From Chromatocurvus halotolerans (lineage in GTDB: Bacteria; Pseudomonadota; Gammaproteobacteria; Pseudomonadales; Halieaceae), in the NCBI RefSeq assembly GCF_004340525.1, contig NZ_SLWX01000003.1, forward strand, positions 248,001 through 312,000: DNA of 64,000 bases, given 5' to 3'. The translations under genes were made by a program, and so were the position numbers. A model generated the notes under the pieces. It did not search any database. It was given only the letters and a program-made list of their open reading frames with translations, and was not told the origin of the DNA. Numbering within the stretch: position 1 is the stretch's first letter; each line of letters begins with the position of its first letter. Shown here in pieces: positions 51,438 to 63,399 of the stretch.

Positions 51438-52922
51438 TCAGAGCCCGAGTGACGCCCACATGTTGTCAACCCGCTTTTTCACGTCGTCGGACATGCTGAT
51501 CGGCTGTCCCCACTCACGGGTGGTCTCCCCGGGCCATTTGTTAGTGGCATCCATTCCCACCTTGGATCCCAGTCCGGCCACGGGTGAGGCGAAGTCGAGA
51601 TAGTCGATGGGCGTATCGTCCACGAAGACGCAATCCCGCCGTGGATCCATGCGCGTGGTAATGGCCCAGATCACATCCTGCCAGTTACGCGGGTCAACAT
51701 CGTCGTCAGTAACCACGATGAACTTGGTGTACATGAACTGACGCAGGAATGACCAGATGCCCAGCATGACGCGCTTGGCATGTCCGGGATATTCCTTGCG
51801 CATGGTCACCACGGCCATGCGATACGAGCAGCCCTCCGGCGGCAGGTAGAAATCGACGATTTCCGGGAACTGTTTCTTGAGTATCGGCACGAACACCTCG
51901 TTCAGGGCGACGCCGAGAATGGCGGGCTCATCCGGTGGTCGCCCGGTGTACGTGGTGTGGTAGATCGGTGATTCCCGGCTGGTGATGGCGTCCACCGTGA
52001 ACACGGGGAAGCTGTCGACTTCGTTGTAGTAGCCTGTGTGGTCGCCGAAGGGTCCTTCGGCGGCCATGTCGCCCGGCTCCAGGTACCCTTCCAGAATGTA
52101 CTCCGCGGTGGCCGGTACCTGCAGGCCGTGTTCGCGACACAGTGGCGTGATGCATTCCACGAGCTCGGTCTTGCCACCGCGCAGAAGGCCGGCGAAGGCG
52201 TATTCCGACAGCGTGTCCGGCACCGGCGTGACCGCACCGAGCGTGGTGGCGGGATCGGCGCCGAGGGCGAGGGCCACCGGATAGCGCTTGCCCGGATTCT
52301 GCAGCTGCCAGTCGCGGTAGTCGAGGGCGCCGCCTCGGTGTGACAGCCAGCGCATGATGAGGCGGTTACGGCCGATCAGCTGCATGCGGTAAATGCCGAG
52401 GTTCTGTCGCTTCTTGTTCGGTCCGCGGGTAATGACCAGCGGCCAGGTGACCAGCGGGCCGGCGTCCCCGGGCCAGCAGGTCTGTATGGGTAGCTCATGC
52501 AGGTCGACCGAACTGCCCTCGCGGACGTGAGTCTGGCAGGGAGCGTTGCGCACGAGCTTCGGGCCCATGCTCATGACTTTTTTCAGCAGCGGCGCCTTAT
52601 CGATGGCGTCGCGAAAACCGGCGGGTGGATCGGGCTGGCGAAGGTAGGCCAGCAGTTCGCCGATTTCGCGCAGGGCGGAAACGTCTTCTGCGCCCATGCC
52701 CATGGCGACGCGGCGCTCTGTCCCGAACAGGTTGGCAAGCACGGGAACACTGTGATTTTTCGGGCGGGTGAACAGCAGGGCGGGTCCGCCGGCGCGCAGG
52801 GTGCGGTCGGCAATCTCCGTCATTTCCAGGTACGGGTCGACTTCGACGTCGATGCGCTTCAGTTCACCCTGTTTTTCCAGGGCATCGATGAAATCGCGCA
52901 GGTCCGCGTACTTGCTTGCCAT
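51438..52922 (-). CDS. ubiD: 4-hydroxy-3-octaprenylbenzoate carboxy-lyase UbiD
   Basis: UbiD (494 residues) decarboxylates polyprenyl-hydroxybenzoate in ubiquinone synthesis with prenylated FMN made by Ubi[21 protein letters not shown] at the start, [39 protein letters not shown] and [20 protein letters not shown] are typical, and Glu in EGPFGDHTG is in the active-site triad. The length matches Escherichia coli UbiD. It converges with hemY. Confidence 0.95.
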   Translation of the reverse strand: MASKYADLRDFIDALEKQGELKRIDVEVDPYLEMTEIADRTLRAGGPALLFTRPKNHSVPVLANLFGTERRVAMGMGAEDVSALREIGELLAYLRQPDPPAGFRDAIDKAPLLKKVMSMGPKLVRNAPCQTHVREGSSVDLHELPIQTCWPGDAGPLVTWPLVITRGPNKKRQNLGIYRMQLIGRNRLIMRWLSHRGGALDYRDWQLQNPGKRYPVALALGADPATTLGAVTPVPDTLSEYAFAGLLRGGKTELVECITPLCREHGLQVPATAEYILEGYLEPGDMAAEGPFGDHTGYYNEVDSFPVFTVDAITSRESPIYHTTYTGRPPDEPAILGVALNEVFVPILKKQFPEIVDFYLPPEGCSYRMAVVTMRKEYPGHAKRVMLGIWSFLRQFMYTKFIVVTDDDVDPRNWQDVIWAITTRMDPRRDCVFVDDTPIDYLDFASPVAGLGSKVGMDATNKWPGETTREWGQPISMSDDVKKRVDNMWASLGL

Positions 52923-52987
52923 GGTGCTGCTCCGTCAGAGGGCGGCACAGTATAGCAACGTCGCCACGCTGGCGACGCAGGTGCAGA

Positions 52988-54256
52988 CTACTTGCGACGC
53001 ATCGAGAGGAAGAATTCCTCGTTGGTCTTGGTGTCTTTGAGCTTGTCGATCAGGAACTCGATCGCCGGTGTGTCTTCCATACCGTGCAGCAGCTTGCGCA
53101 GAATCCACATGCGCTGCAGTTCGTCCTCGGCCGTGAGCAGTTCTTCGCGCCGGGTGCCGGAACGACGGATGTTGATGGCGGGATACACGCGCTTCTCGGC
53201 GACTTTGCGGTCGAGGTGGAGCTCCATGTTACCGGTGCCCTTGAATTCCTCGTAGATGACCTCGTCCATCTTTGAACCGGTGTCGATCAGCGCCGTGGCG
53301 ATAATCGATAAAGAACCGCCCTCTTCGATATTGCGTGCGGCACCGAAGAATCGCTTGGGGCGCTCCAGCGCGTGAGCATCGACACCGCCGGTGAGTACCT
53401 TGCCGGAGCTCGGAATAACGGTGTTGTAGGCGCGGGCCAGGCGCGTGATCGAATCGAGCAGGATGATCACGTCGCGCTTGTGCTCGACCAGTCGCTTGGC
53501 CTTCTCGATCACCATGTCGGCGACCTGCACGTGACGCGAAGGGGGTTCGTCAAAGGTGGATGCGACGACCTCTGCACCTCGCACCCCGACCGAGCGCTGC
53601 ATCTCGGTGACTTCCTCGGGCCGCTCGTCGATCAGCAGGACAATGATGTAGCACTCGGGATTGTTGCTCATGATGGCCTGGGCCATGCTCTGCATCATGA
53701 TGGTCTTGCCCGCCTTGGGCGGTGCTACCAGGAGACCGCGCTGGCCCTTGCCAATGGGGGCGACCAGATCGATGATGCGCCCCGTGAGATCTTCGGTGCT
53801 GCCGTTGCCCTTCTCGAGAATCAGGCGCTTGGTGGGGAATAGCGGGGTCAGGTTTTCGAACAGAATCTTGCTTTTGGAATCTTCCGGCCGGTTGAAGTTA
53901 ACCTCGCCTATCTTCAGCAGTGCAAAGTAACGTTCGCTGTCCTTCGGAGGGCGGATCTTGCCGGTAATGGAGTCACCGGTGCGCAGATTGAAGCGGCGAA
54001 TCTGGCTGGGCGAGACGTATATGTCATCCGGGCCTGCGAGGTAAGAGCCCTCGGCGGAGCGCAGAAACCCGAAACCGTCCTGCAGGATCTCCAGTACCCC
54101 ATCGCCATAAATGTCTTCGCCGCTTTTGGCGTGGCGTTTGAGGATGGAGAAAATGATGTCCTGCTTGCGCGAGCGGGCCATGTTTTCCAGGCCGATCTCT
54201 TTCGCAATGTCAATGAGTTCCTGGGTGGATTTGGTCTTCAGGTCGGTAAGATTCAT
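52988..54256 (-). CDS. rho: Transcription termination factor Rho
   Basis: Rho (422 residues) is the hexameric RNA helicase that ends about a fifth of bacterial transcripts in well-studied species. [20 protein letters not shown], the cold-shock-like RNA-binding domain ([21 protein letters not shown]), Walker [28 protein letters not shown] and the C-terminal RKLLHG segment are all present. I chose the ATG at 54256 as the canonical start. It follows trxA on the same strand after a 283-bp leader, which in other species is used for autoregulation. Confidence 0.97.
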   Translation of the reverse strand: MNLTDLKTKSTQELIDIAKEIGLENMARSRKQDIIFSILKRHAKSGEDIYGDGVLEILQDGFGFLRSAEGSYLAGPDDIYVSPSQIRRFNLRTGDSITGKIRPPKDSERYFALLKIGEVNFNRPEDSKSKILFENLTPLFPTKRLILEKGNGSTEDLTGRIIDLVAPIGKGQRGLLVAPPKAGKTIMMQSMAQAIMSNNPECYIIVLLIDERPEEVTEMQRSVGVRGAEVVASTFDEPPSRHVQVADMVIEKAKRLVEHKRDVIILLDSITRLARAYNTVIPSSGKVLTGGVDAHALERPKRFFGAARNIEEGGSLSIIATALIDTGSKMDEVIYEEFKGTGNMELHLDRKVAEKRVYPAINIRRSGTRREELLTAEDELQRMWILRKLLHGMEDTPAIEFLIDKLKDTKTNEEFFLSMRRK

Positions 54257-54502
54257 AGACTTTTCTGGGATGTGGGATTGAAGAGAGCCGTGTATGGCCA
54301 CGCGCTGGCATCAGGTGTGTCGGGCTTTATGCCCAGGACGTTGGAGCGGCCAATTGAATTACGGGGTTATTATCGCTGCACGGGAGGTAGCAACGATCTG
54401 AAAGTTAGCATGTCGGGAGAGGGGCGTCTACCGCTTTTTCGGCCACGCCCGCTGCGGGGTTTGCGGCTCTTGTGCACGGGCAACGATGCCAGCTTTGGAA
54501 AC

Positions 54503-54532
54503 GGTGCCGACTGCGCTCGCACAGTGGGCACC
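54503..54532 (-). terminator. Hairpin directly behind trxA
   Basis: GGTGCC (54503-54508) and GGCACC (54527-54532) with an inner ACTG/CAGT pairing form a hairpin starting 8 bp after the trxA stop on the minus strand. It is followed by GTTTCC, so the T tract is weak; termination may be partial and allow some read-through into rho. Confidence 0.5.
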
Positions 54533-54539
54533 CCCGGGT

Positions 54540-54869
54540 CTACTCGACCGATTCCTTGATAAAATCAACCAGCTGCGTCTTGGAGAGTGCGCCCACCTTG
54601 GTCGCCTCGGCATTACCATTCTTGAACAGAATCAATGTGGGAATACCGCGGATGCCGAATTTTGGCGGAATCTCCGGGTTGGAATCGACGTCAACCTTGC
54701 AGATCTTCAGCTTGCCGGCGTATTCCGTCGCAATTTCGTCGAGGATAGGGGCAATCATTTTGCAGGGGCCGCACCATTCAGCCCAGAAATCCACCAGTAC
54801 GGGAACATCTGCGGACAGGACGTCCTGATCGAAACTGCTGTCGGTCACATGTACGATGTGCTCACTCAT
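54540..54869 (-). CDS. trxA: Thioredoxin 1
   Basis: TrxA (109 residues) is the general cytosolic dithiol reductant. [20 protein letters not shown] carries the active-site Cys33 and Cys36, and [13 protein letters not shown] has the cis-proline loop. Gene order trxA-rho is conserved in gammaproteobacteria. GGAGA lies just before the ATG. Confidence 0.97.
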   Translation of the reverse strand: MSEHIVHVTDSSFDQDVLSADVPVLVDFWAEWCGPCKMIAPILDEIATEYAGKLKICKVDVDSNPEIPPKFGIRGIPTLILFKNGNAEATKVGALSKTQLVDFIKESVE

Positions 54870-55007
54870 GAGATTCTCCGGAATATTGAATAAGGCCTGC
54901 CCTGGTGGGCAATGAAAGAAACATGTATCTGTCGCTGCAGTTTACCATTGGGATGCGTCGCGTCCAATTCAAGCCCACTGATCCCCGCGGGCTCCCGGGC
55001 GCGCAGA

Positions 55008-55292
55008 ATGTGCGATGATGCCGGTGTCATCGCGCCGGTGGACGCACGCTGGTGCGTGTACCTGCTGCGTTGCGCCGATGGCAGTCTGTATACCGGAATT
55101 ACCCGCGACCTCCCTCGCCGTCTTCGACAGCACAACGGGGAGCTGGTCGGCGGATCGCGATACACCCGATCGCGACGACCGGTCGCACTGGCGTGGTCGA
55201 CGCAGGCTGAATGTCGGGCCGAGGCGCAGCGCCTCGAGGCCTCCATCAAGGCCCTGTCGCGGGCCGCAAAATGGGCGCTTGTCAGGGGCTAG
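55008..55292 (+). CDS. GIY-YIG nuclease superfamily protein (YhbQ/UPF0213-like)
   Basis: The 94-residue protein has the single small GIY-YIG domain: WCVYLLRCADGSLYTGITRD (YLL...YTG form of the motif), the arginine in RRLRQHNGE, and the RYTRSRRPVALAW strand. Proteins of this size (YhbQ family) are thought to act on DNA, but their natural role is unclear. The start at 55008 follows the stretch GCGCAGA; the frame is open further upstream to 54912 without family resemblance. Confidence 0.87.
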   Translation: MCDDAGVIAPVDARWCVYLLRCADGSLYTGITRDLPRRLRQHNGELVGGSRYTRSRRPVALAWSTQAECRAEAQRLEASIKALSRAAKWALVRG

Positions 55293-55306
55293 TGGGTCGC
55301 TGTTTG

Positions 55307-57211
<1,905 letters not shown>

Positions 57212-57278
57212 ATGGAGAATTCTACGGTGCGCTGCGCAGGTCCACCAGATGCGCGGGACAATCTGCGCAGGACAATCG

Positions 57279-57779
57279 ATGGATGATGATATGGCGGTTC
57301 CCGAGCTCTGGCAGGGAATGCTTGACCTTTACTCAGCACGGGGTGTCCCGGAGGCCTGTGTTGGTGTCCAGGACGCCTGCGACGCCGATGTTCTGCTGCT
57401 TCTCACCGCGGCGATCCTGGCGCGCAGCGAACGACAGGTGACGCCGGATCTTGCAGGCAGGCTGGTGGCTGCGACGGCGGAATGGCGACACGAGGTGGTC
57501 CTGCCGCTGCGTGCCCTGCGCAGGCGGTGGCGTGGCAGGCTGGCCGCGCAGTCACTGCGTGAACGCGTGAAAGCACTGGAGCTGGAGGCCGAGCGCAGCC
57601 AGGTCAGCCTGCTGCAGTCTACGCTCGAGGCGGCGTCCCCACTGCCCGAGGCAGTCGCTGGTCGGGCGTTGCTTCGCCGCAATTGTCTCGCGGTGTTGCC
57701 GGGCGCGAGAGCGTGTCTGGCTTGCGACGAGGCCCGTGAGATCTTTCTCGACGGCGTTGCAGCACGGCTTTGGCCATGA
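57279..57779 (+). CDS. TIGR02444 family protein
   Basis: The 166-residue protein matches, as far as I recognise, the TIGR02444 family of gammaproteobacterial proteins: LWQGMLDLYSARGVPEACV, DADVLLLLTAAILARSERQV, VVLPLRALRRRWRG and a helical C-terminal half. Function is unknown. It is divergent from the yheS-like gene, its usual neighbour in Pseudomonas. Either the ATG at 57279 or the one at 57291 may be the start. Confidence 0.8.
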   Translation: MDDDMAVPELWQGMLDLYSARGVPEACVGVQDACDADVLLLLTAAILARSERQVTPDLAGRLVAATAEWRHEVVLPLRALRRRWRGRLAAQSLRERVKALELEAERSQVSLLQSTLEAASPLPEAVAGRALLRRNCLAVLPGARACLACDEAREIFLDGVAARLWP

Positions 57780-57870
57780 TGAGTGGCTGAAAATCGCGGG
57801 GTAGCTGAATAGCTGTCGGGGTAGTACCATTCTCCACTTGCAAATTCACTCACAACTGACGGACTCACTT

Positions 57871-58632
57871 ATGAAGAAAGCCATACTCCCCTTCGCGATC
57901 GCGGCGTTGACACTGGGGCTTCAGGCCTGTGACCAGGGCACAGAGGAGGGCGGCGCAGCCGAATCCGGTGCTGAGGTTACGCTCGATACACCGACCAAGC
58001 GTCTCAGCTACGGCGTTGCACTTGGCCTCGGTCGCAATATGGCGTCAGATGGCATGGAAATGGATATCGATGCCTTCACACTGGGCCTTCGCGATGCATT
58101 CTCCGGTGCCGAGCAGCGTCTGACCCAGGAAGAGATTCAGGCCGAGATGATGGCGTTCCAGGAGCAGCTGGAAGCTGAGCAGACGGCGAACCAGGAAGCC
58201 CTGGCGGCATCCAATGCCGCCGCGGCAGAGGCGTTCATGGCTGAAAACGCCCAGCGCGAAGGTGTCATTACCACTGACTCAGGCCTGCAGTACGAGGTCA
58301 TGAAAATGGGCGATGGCGTCACGCCGGGACCTGAGGATACGGTGGAAGTTCACTACAGCGGCAAACTGCTGGATGGCACCGAGTTTGACTCATCCTACAA
58401 GCGCGGCGAGCCCGTGACCTTCGGTGTAGGTCAGGTCATTGCCGGATGGACCGAGGCACTGCAGATGATGCCTGCAGGTTCCCAGTGGAAGCTGTTCATT
58501 CCGCCGGAGCTGGCCTACGGTGCTGGTGGTGCAGGGCAGGTGATCGGCCCGAACGCTGCGCTGACCTTTGAGGTTGAGCTGCTGTCAGTGCCGAGCCAGT
58601 CTGAAGACAGCGAAGAGAACGAAGAAGGCTGA
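57871..58632 (+). CDS. FKBP-type peptidyl-prolyl isomerase lipoprotein (FkpA/Mip-like)
   Basis: The 253-residue protein has a lipoprotein signal (MKKAILPFAIAALTLGLQAC, Cys20), a helical dimerisation domain (about 45-130, with TKRLSYGVALGLGRNM and a long EAEQTANQEALAASNAAAAE helix) and a C-terminal FKBP domain from about 140 (DTVEVHYSGKLLDGTEFDSS, VIAGWTEALQMMPAGSQWKL, PELAYGAGGAG). The acidic tail (SEDSEENEEG) is unusual. It should help fold outer-membrane or periplasmic proteins. Confidence 0.92.
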   Translation: MKKAILPFAIAALTLGLQACDQGTEEGGAAESGAEVTLDTPTKRLSYGVALGLGRNMASDGMEMDIDAFTLGLRDAFSGAEQRLTQEEIQAEMMAFQEQLEAEQTANQEALAASNAAAAEAFMAENAQREGVITTDSGLQYEVMKMGDGVTPGPEDTVEVHYSGKLLDGTEFDSSYKRGEPVTFGVGQVIAGWTEALQMMPAGSQWKLFIPPELAYGAGGAGQVIGPNAALTFEVELLSVPSQSEDSEENEEG

Positions 58633-58647
58633 TACCGCGTCAGTTCC

Positions 58648-58675
58648 CCGACGCCGGCGCCACTGCCGGCGTCGG
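58648..58675. terminator. Strong hairpin between convergent FKBP and dsbB genes
   Basis: CCGACGCCGGC (58648-58658) and GCCGGCGTCGG (58665-58675) form a perfect 11-bp stem with a 6-nt loop, 15 bp after the FKBP gene and followed by ATTCTCCC. It could end transcripts from both sides. Confidence 0.7.
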
Positions 58676-58701
58676 ATTCTCCCCCGACAGCCGTTTTCGC
58701 A

Positions 58702-59196
58702 TCACCGCCTGGCTGTCTGCCAGAGTCCCAGCATAGCCAGAACCAGGAACAACAGCAGCGTCTGTGCGGGTATGCTCATTCCCAGGAAGCTCCACTGCGT
58801 CTCGGCACAGTTGCCGTCCCCCATCATGACCAACGCAAAGGTCTCACTCAGCGGCAGCGTATCCAGCATGTAGTCGAGGCTGGGTCCACAGGCAGGTGCC
58901 TGGTCCGCAGGCAGACTCTGCAGCCACACATGCCGGCCGGCAACCGCGGCACCACCGATAGCCGCCAGCGTACAGAGTCCGGCATAGAGACGGCGACCGA
59001 TGCCGGAAGGGTTGTGAATAAATGCCGCCAGTGCAAACAGGCCCACCAGTATGACAAAACCACGCTGCGTGATACACAGCGGGCATGGGGCGAGCCCAAG
59101 GGCCTGCTGCAGGAACAGCACCGCGAAGCCCATGGCGATAACGGGTATGAGGAACAGGGCAAAAAAAACCGGACGTTTCTGCATCAGTGGGTGCAT
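58702..59196 (-). CDS. dsbB: Disulfide bond formation protein DsbB
   Basis: DsbB (164 residues) reoxidises DsbA and passes electrons to quinone in the inner membrane. Four membrane segments and the two cysteine pairs are present: Cys38-Cys41 (APCPLCITQR) and Cys103/Cys130 (PACGPSLDYM, GNCAETQ). A second start, Met5, is possible. No dsbA is next to it. It ends 26 bp from the hairpin shared with the FKBP gene. Confidence 0.93.
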   Translation of the reverse strand: MHPLMQKRPVFFALFLIPVIAMGFAVLFLQQALGLAPCPLCITQRGFVILVGLFALAAFIHNPSGIGRRLYAGLCTLAAIGGAAVAGRHVWLQSLPADQAPACGPSLDYMLDTLPLSETFALVMMGDGNCAETQWSFLGMSIPAQTLLLFLVLAMLGLWQTARR

Positions 59197-59226
59197 GGTG
59201 ACTCCTGCGGTAAACCGCGGTTGCCG

Positions 59227-60813
59227 CTATAGCGCGGCGTATTGATCGTAGTAGGCTCGGAGGTGCGCGGCAAAATCGCGGGTCTCGCTGCGCTCCAGCG
59301 CCGTCTGGGCTTCCAGGGATCGCGCGCTCTCGGCATCCAGGGCCGCCAGCGTTTCCGGAGACAGGGGACGGGCGCGGAAGTGCTCCGCCCAATGGTTGCT
59401 GTAGTGCAGCCCAAGGCGGTAGAAGGGCATGTCGCGTTCGCGCATTTCCGCGATCAGTTGCGCCGAGGGTGTGAGTTCCGGGTTGTTGATCTTCGCGCGC
59501 TGAGCCTCCAGAGCACGGCGATAGTCCTCGCCGCCGTGGGACCTGTCCAGCGCATCGGCTGACCGGATCAGCGCATCCATCAGCGCGTTTGCCAGTTCGG
59601 CCATTGGCCGCGGCCCGTCCGGGGTGCCCAGGGTGAGACCGGGTTCGCGGCCACGGTTGACCACGGCCTCCAGATTGGCGTCCTGCATGGACTGCTGCTG
59701 TTCATTGCAGGCGGGGCTGTCATCGGTAAGACAATGCAGGAGGAATGTGTCGAGAAAACGGATCATTCCTGCATCGATGCCTTCCGCCAGAAACGGGCTC
59801 ACGTCGAGGCAGCGTACCTCGATGTACTCAATGCCGGCGCGGTTCAGGGCGGCGAGCGGTGTCTCGCCAGAGGCCGCAACACGTTTTGGACGGATGGTGC
59901 TGTAGAACTCGTTTTCTATCTGCAGCAGACTCGTGTTGAGCTGCTGATAGTTGCCATCCTCTCCGGCGGGATAGGCGGCGTAATCGGCGTGTGGCTGCAT
60001 GATGGCGTCTTTCAACGCGTGGATATAGTTATCCAGTGAGTTGTAGCAGACCTGCAGGCCTCGCTGCGCGGCGCTGTTGTAGCCAAGTCCCCCCATACGC
60101 AGTGCCGTTGCGTATGGCAGGAAGAGTGTGTTGCCCTCGCTGTCGAAGGCCTCGAGCGCGCTTTTCTGTCCGCGTCCGCGCAGGAAGCTGGCGCAGACGG
60201 CCGGGGAGGCGCCGAAGAGGTAGATGAGAAGCCATGACCAGCGGTGGAAGTTGCGAATCAGCCCCAGATAGCGGTCGGTGATGTAGTCCTGCCGCCTGCC
60301 TGGCGAGCCGTCTGCCTGCCAGCTGGCGTCCCAGTAGCTGTCCGGCATGGAGAAGTTGTAATGAATCCCGGCGATCGCCTGCATGGTGCGGCCATATCGA
60401 TTGCCCAGACCCAGTCGATACACGGTTTTCATTCGCGCGACATTGGACGAGCCGTACTGCGCCACCGGAATACCTGCATCCCCGGAGACGATACAGGGCA
60501 TGCTGGCTGCCCAGAGCCGCTCGTTGCCCAGGTGCCGATAGACGTAGGTGTGGATGTCCGCCAGCGTTGTCAGCGTGGTATCGATGCCTGTGCTCACGGG
60601 GGTGATGAATTCCATCAGTGCTTCGGAGTAATCCGTTGTGATCGCGCCGTGCGTCAGTGCGGAACCGAGAGCCTGCGGATGCGGTGTCTGCGCGAGCGTG
60701 CCCTCTGCAGATATGCGCAGGCTCTCCTTTTCAATGCCGCGCTGGATGGCGTTGAGCAAGTCGGGTTGGTCTGCAGTCACGTGCTGCAGTTGTCGGTGCC
60801 AGTGGGATGTCAA
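59227..60813 (-). CDS. gshA: Glutamate-cysteine ligase GshA (Escherichia coli type)
   Basis: GshA (528 residues) makes gamma-glutamylcysteine, the first step of glutathione synthesis. RGIEKESLRISAEGTLAQTPH, ITTDYSEALMEFITPV, CIVSGDAGIPVAQYGSSNVA (starting at PCIV) and IEYIEVRCLDVSPF are signature regions of class-1 enzymes. The length is close to the family's 518. It supplies glutathione that the GST-like protein at 33166-33792 would use, though the two genes are far apart. Confidence 0.95.
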   Translation of the reverse strand: MTSHWHRQLQHVTADQPDLLNAIQRGIEKESLRISAEGTLAQTPHPQALGSALTHGAITTDYSEALMEFITPVSTGIDTTLTTLADIHTYVYRHLGNERLWAASMPCIVSGDAGIPVAQYGSSNVARMKTVYRLGLGNRYGRTMQAIAGIHYNFSMPDSYWDASWQADGSPGRRQDYITDRYLGLIRNFHRWSWLLIYLFGASPAVCASFLRGRGQKSALEAFDSEGNTLFLPYATALRMGGLGYNSAAQRGLQVCYNSLDNYIHALKDAIMQPHADYAAYPAGEDGNYQQLNTSLLQIENEFYSTIRPKRVAASGETPLAALNRAGIEYIEVRCLDVSPFLAEGIDAGMIRFLDTFLLHCLTDDSPACNEQQQSMQDANLEAVVNRGREPGLTLGTPDGPRPMAELANALMDALIRSADALDRSHGGEDYRRALEAQRAKINNPELTPSAQLIAEMRERDMPFYRLGLHYSNHWAEHFRARPLSPETLAALDAESARSLEAQTALERSETRDFAAHLRAYYDQYAAL

Positions 60814-60920
60814 GTTGCATATCCTGTGCCGGAGTCATCGCCGCGGGCGCGCAGCAGTTGCTGGCGTCGCGGCGCAAAAGTGTAGCGGTGAACGTTCGGC
60901 GAGTACAGATGTGCGATGAA

Positions 60921-61295
60921 TCAGCTGTCCTCCCGGACTTCCATCACCTGCAGCGCCTGTTCCCAGTGCTCCAGGTCCGAGCCCGCGGCGTTGAGTATCT
61001 CGAAGCCCGCAATCCAGCTGCCCGGCTTGTCCTTCTCCTGCATCCTCCAGCGAACCTGACCCACCAGGTAAAAGGGCTCGTCGTTGCCCGGAATATCGAC
61101 CCCAATCTGCAGGATAGCGCCGACGGTGACACGCTGGTCGATCTGGACACGCAGGCCCCAGCGCGACACTTCCAGGGTGTGGCAGCGCACAACCTTCCCG
61201 GGCCCGAGGCTGCCGGGCGGGGGTGACTCCAGCTCGATGAATACCGTGCTCTCCAGCGGCAGTCGGCAATAGCGACGACTGTTCTTGCCGGTCAT
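60921..61295 (-). CDS. PilZ-domain protein (putative cyclic di-GMP receptor)
   Basis: The 124-residue protein is a single PilZ domain. The cyclic di-GMP-binding RxxxR motif is at Arg7-Arg11 (SRRYCRLPL), and the second motif reads EVSRWG instead of the usual D/NxSxxG, so the first position is conservatively changed. It probably reports cyclic di-GMP levels to a partner. It is 19 bp upstream of DUF1631 on the genome's opposite order (it is transcribed after DUF1631 on the same strand), so a joint role is possible. Confidence 0.85.
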   Translation of the reverse strand: MTGKNSRRYCRLPLESTVFIELESPPPGSLGPGKVVRCHTLEVSRWGLRVQIDQRVTVGAILQIGVDIPGNDEPFYLVGQVRWRMQEKDKPGSWIAGFEILNAAGSDLEHWEQALQVMEVREDS

Positions 61296-61313
61296 GTCCA
61301 GGCCCCCCGCTGT

Positions 61314-63377
61314 TCAGTCATGGTGCTGGCCTCGCGCGCGCTGCACTTCGTCGCGGAAGTAGGAGCGTGTTTCCAGGATGTCGACCAGCCCTTCATCAAT
61401 CAGCCCGAGCAGCTCACTGCGGGACAGTTCGCGCAGGGCAATGCCCCGGCGGTTGACAAAGATATAGTTGTCCCGGCGCGGATCGTAGACCGCCAGCTTG
61501 GCCATGATCGGCGTTTCACCGTCATGAAATCCCAGCCAGGCGCCCATCGGGACGTCGATCTCGGGTTCCGCGTTTCGTTCACGCCCGCTGTCGGACATAC
61601 CCCTGTCCTGGCGCTCGCTGTAGGCGGTTCCGGCGCGCTCGGTGGGACGTGGCTGTGAGACAGGTGCACGGTTTTCCCGGGGTCGCTGGGTTAGCCGCTC
61701 GGGCGACCTGGCCTCCGCCTGGCGCAGGTCAGGTGCCGGTACCGCCACGGTGCTGGGCTGTATGGGTGGGGCGGGCGAACCGCTGTCACTGTCCTCTGTC
61801 AGCGTCAGCTCGAGGGATTCGATTTCGGGTACCGCAGGGTCACCCACGGACCTCCCTTCACGCCGGCTCAGGTCCGGCAACGGGTCTTCCCACTCTTCAG
61901 CCGCGGCGGTGGATGCCGTGTGTTGCGATCTACTGCTTGACAGTACGTCACCGTCCTCGGGCTGTAAGGCGTCGCTCGCGTCGGGTTCGGTGTCGTCTGC
62001 ATCGATGGACTCGCCGTCGATGGGTTCGGGCACGAAAGACGGATCGATCAGGGCACGCAGCTTTTCATTGCTGTCCACGCCCGCGGTGCTCGCCAGGGAG
62101 AGGCTGAAAGTGTCCTCGGCGGGCAGGGGCCGTGCCCGGTTTTCGCGCAGCCGTCGTAGAAATTCATCGCGGCGCAGGTCCAGGGCCTTGAGTCCCACGA
62201 CATTCGTGAACAGGAGATGCTGACCCTTCTCCAGCTGCAGCGTCAGCTGGGCGCGCAGTTCTCCCTCATCGTCCTGCATGAGGAACCAGTGGCCGTTGTT
62301 CAGCTCCACTGCGTCCTGGTCATGATTCTCCACGACGGCGCGGGAGCCCGTGATGGCGATCGGCGGAATACGCGTCAGGCCCAGATTCTGGCCATGACGC
62401 AGCCTCAGGTGCGCATATTCCACGAGGCCGATGGCATCGTCTGCTGCGTCCGGATCGTGCTGCAGACTGAGCAGCCATTCCCTGAGCTCCTGCGGCAGGC
62501 GCTTGACGATGTTGGCCAGGCGGTCGCGATTGGCATCGTCAGCGTCCTCGCGGGGCTGGACGGATTCCATAAGATGCTCCGTCGCCCGCCGCACCTGGCG
62601 CCATTCATGGGAGTCCGTGCCAAATTTGAGGGCGACCAGCTGCGCGCTGTCAAACCATGGACCTTTGAGAAATTCCCCGATGGCGGCAGGTAGCTGGTAC
62701 TTCTCGAGACCGCTATTGATCACCCCGGCGGCGTCGCGCTTGACCTGATCCGTTTTCAGGCTGGCCGCCTCGGCTTCGGCAAGGCGCTGCACCATTCGCT
62801 GGGCGCGCGCAGCATCCCGCTCGGCGGCCGCGGTGAGTTCACGCGTGATGTGGGCGAAATCCACGGACCGGTCCTCGAACCACTCACGTGCTCTGACCAC
62901 GGCTCGCATGACGCGTTGCTCAAGCATCTGGCCGGCGCGGTCCAGGCGCTGCTGCCAGCCGACGGCACTTTGCTGGAGACAGTCAAGCAGCTGATGCAGG
63001 GGGTGTGCGCCGGGGGTGAAAAAGTGCTCGTCAGACACCGCCAGCGCAATCGCCAGCGGCAGTAGTTTGCGCACTTCCAGAGCGAGCTTCTGCTCCAGCG
63101 GATAATGGTCTTCCCAGTGGTCGAATGACAGCGTCACCCATTCCACAATGGAGCCATGCGCAGGCTCGAGGCTGCCGCTTGCACCCTCGCTTTCCGCCTG
63201 ACGGCGCAGGCTGATGAGCGGCGACGTCGGGTCATCGCCCAGCTTTCCCAGAAGTCGGATCAGCTGGTCACGGGTCAGCACCTCTCGCCCTGCCTCGCCA
63301 CCGGATTGTGGAAAGCGCCGTGTGACCGCGTCGCGGAGCGAGCAGGGTAGCGGGATATGTTCGCTGGAAAGAGGCAT
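61314..63377 (-). CDS. DUF1631 family protein
   Basis: The 687-residue protein matches the DUF1631 family of large, mostly uncharacterised gammaproteobacterial proteins. An N-terminal helical domain of about 390 residues (with SRAVVENHDQDAVELNNGHW and HLLFTNVVGLKALDLRRDE) is followed by an acidic, proline- and serine-rich linker (about 430-590, low complexity) and a short conserved C-terminal part (MGAWLGFHDGETPIMAKLAV, REDNYIF-like strand, then GLVDILETRSYF). The C-terminal beta strands are reminiscent of a PilZ-like fold. It is transcribed 18 bp before the PilZ gene. Confidence 0.82.
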   Translation of the reverse strand: MPLSSEHIPLPCSLRDAVTRRFPQSGGEAGREVLTRDQLIRLLGKLGDDPTSPLISLRRQAESEGASGSLEPAHGSIVEWVTLSFDHWEDHYPLEQKLALEVRKLLPLAIALAVSDEHFFTPGAHPLHQLLDCLQQSAVGWQQRLDRAGQMLEQRVMRAVVRAREWFEDRSVDFAHITRELTAAAERDAARAQRMVQRLAEAEAASLKTDQVKRDAAGVINSGLEKYQLPAAIGEFLKGPWFDSAQLVALKFGTDSHEWRQVRRATEHLMESVQPREDADDANRDRLANIVKRLPQELREWLLSLQHDPDAADDAIGLVEYAHLRLRHGQNLGLTRIPPIAITGSRAVVENHDQDAVELNNGHWFLMQDDEGELRAQLTLQLEKGQHLLFTNVVGLKALDLRRDEFLRRLRENRARPLPAEDTFSLSLASTAGVDSNEKLRALIDPSFVPEPIDGESIDADDTEPDASDALQPEDGDVLSSSRSQHTASTAAAEEWEDPLPDLSRREGRSVGDPAVPEIESLELTLTEDSDSGSPAPPIQPSTVAVPAPDLRQAEARSPERLTQRPRENRAPVSQPRPTERAGTAYSERQDRGMSDSGRERNAEPEIDVPMGAWLGFHDGETPIMAKLAVYDPRRDNYIFVNRRGIALRELSRSELLGLIDEGLVDILETRSYFRDEVQRARGQHHD

Positions 63378-63399
63378 CAGGCCGCGGGCGCCAGCAGCG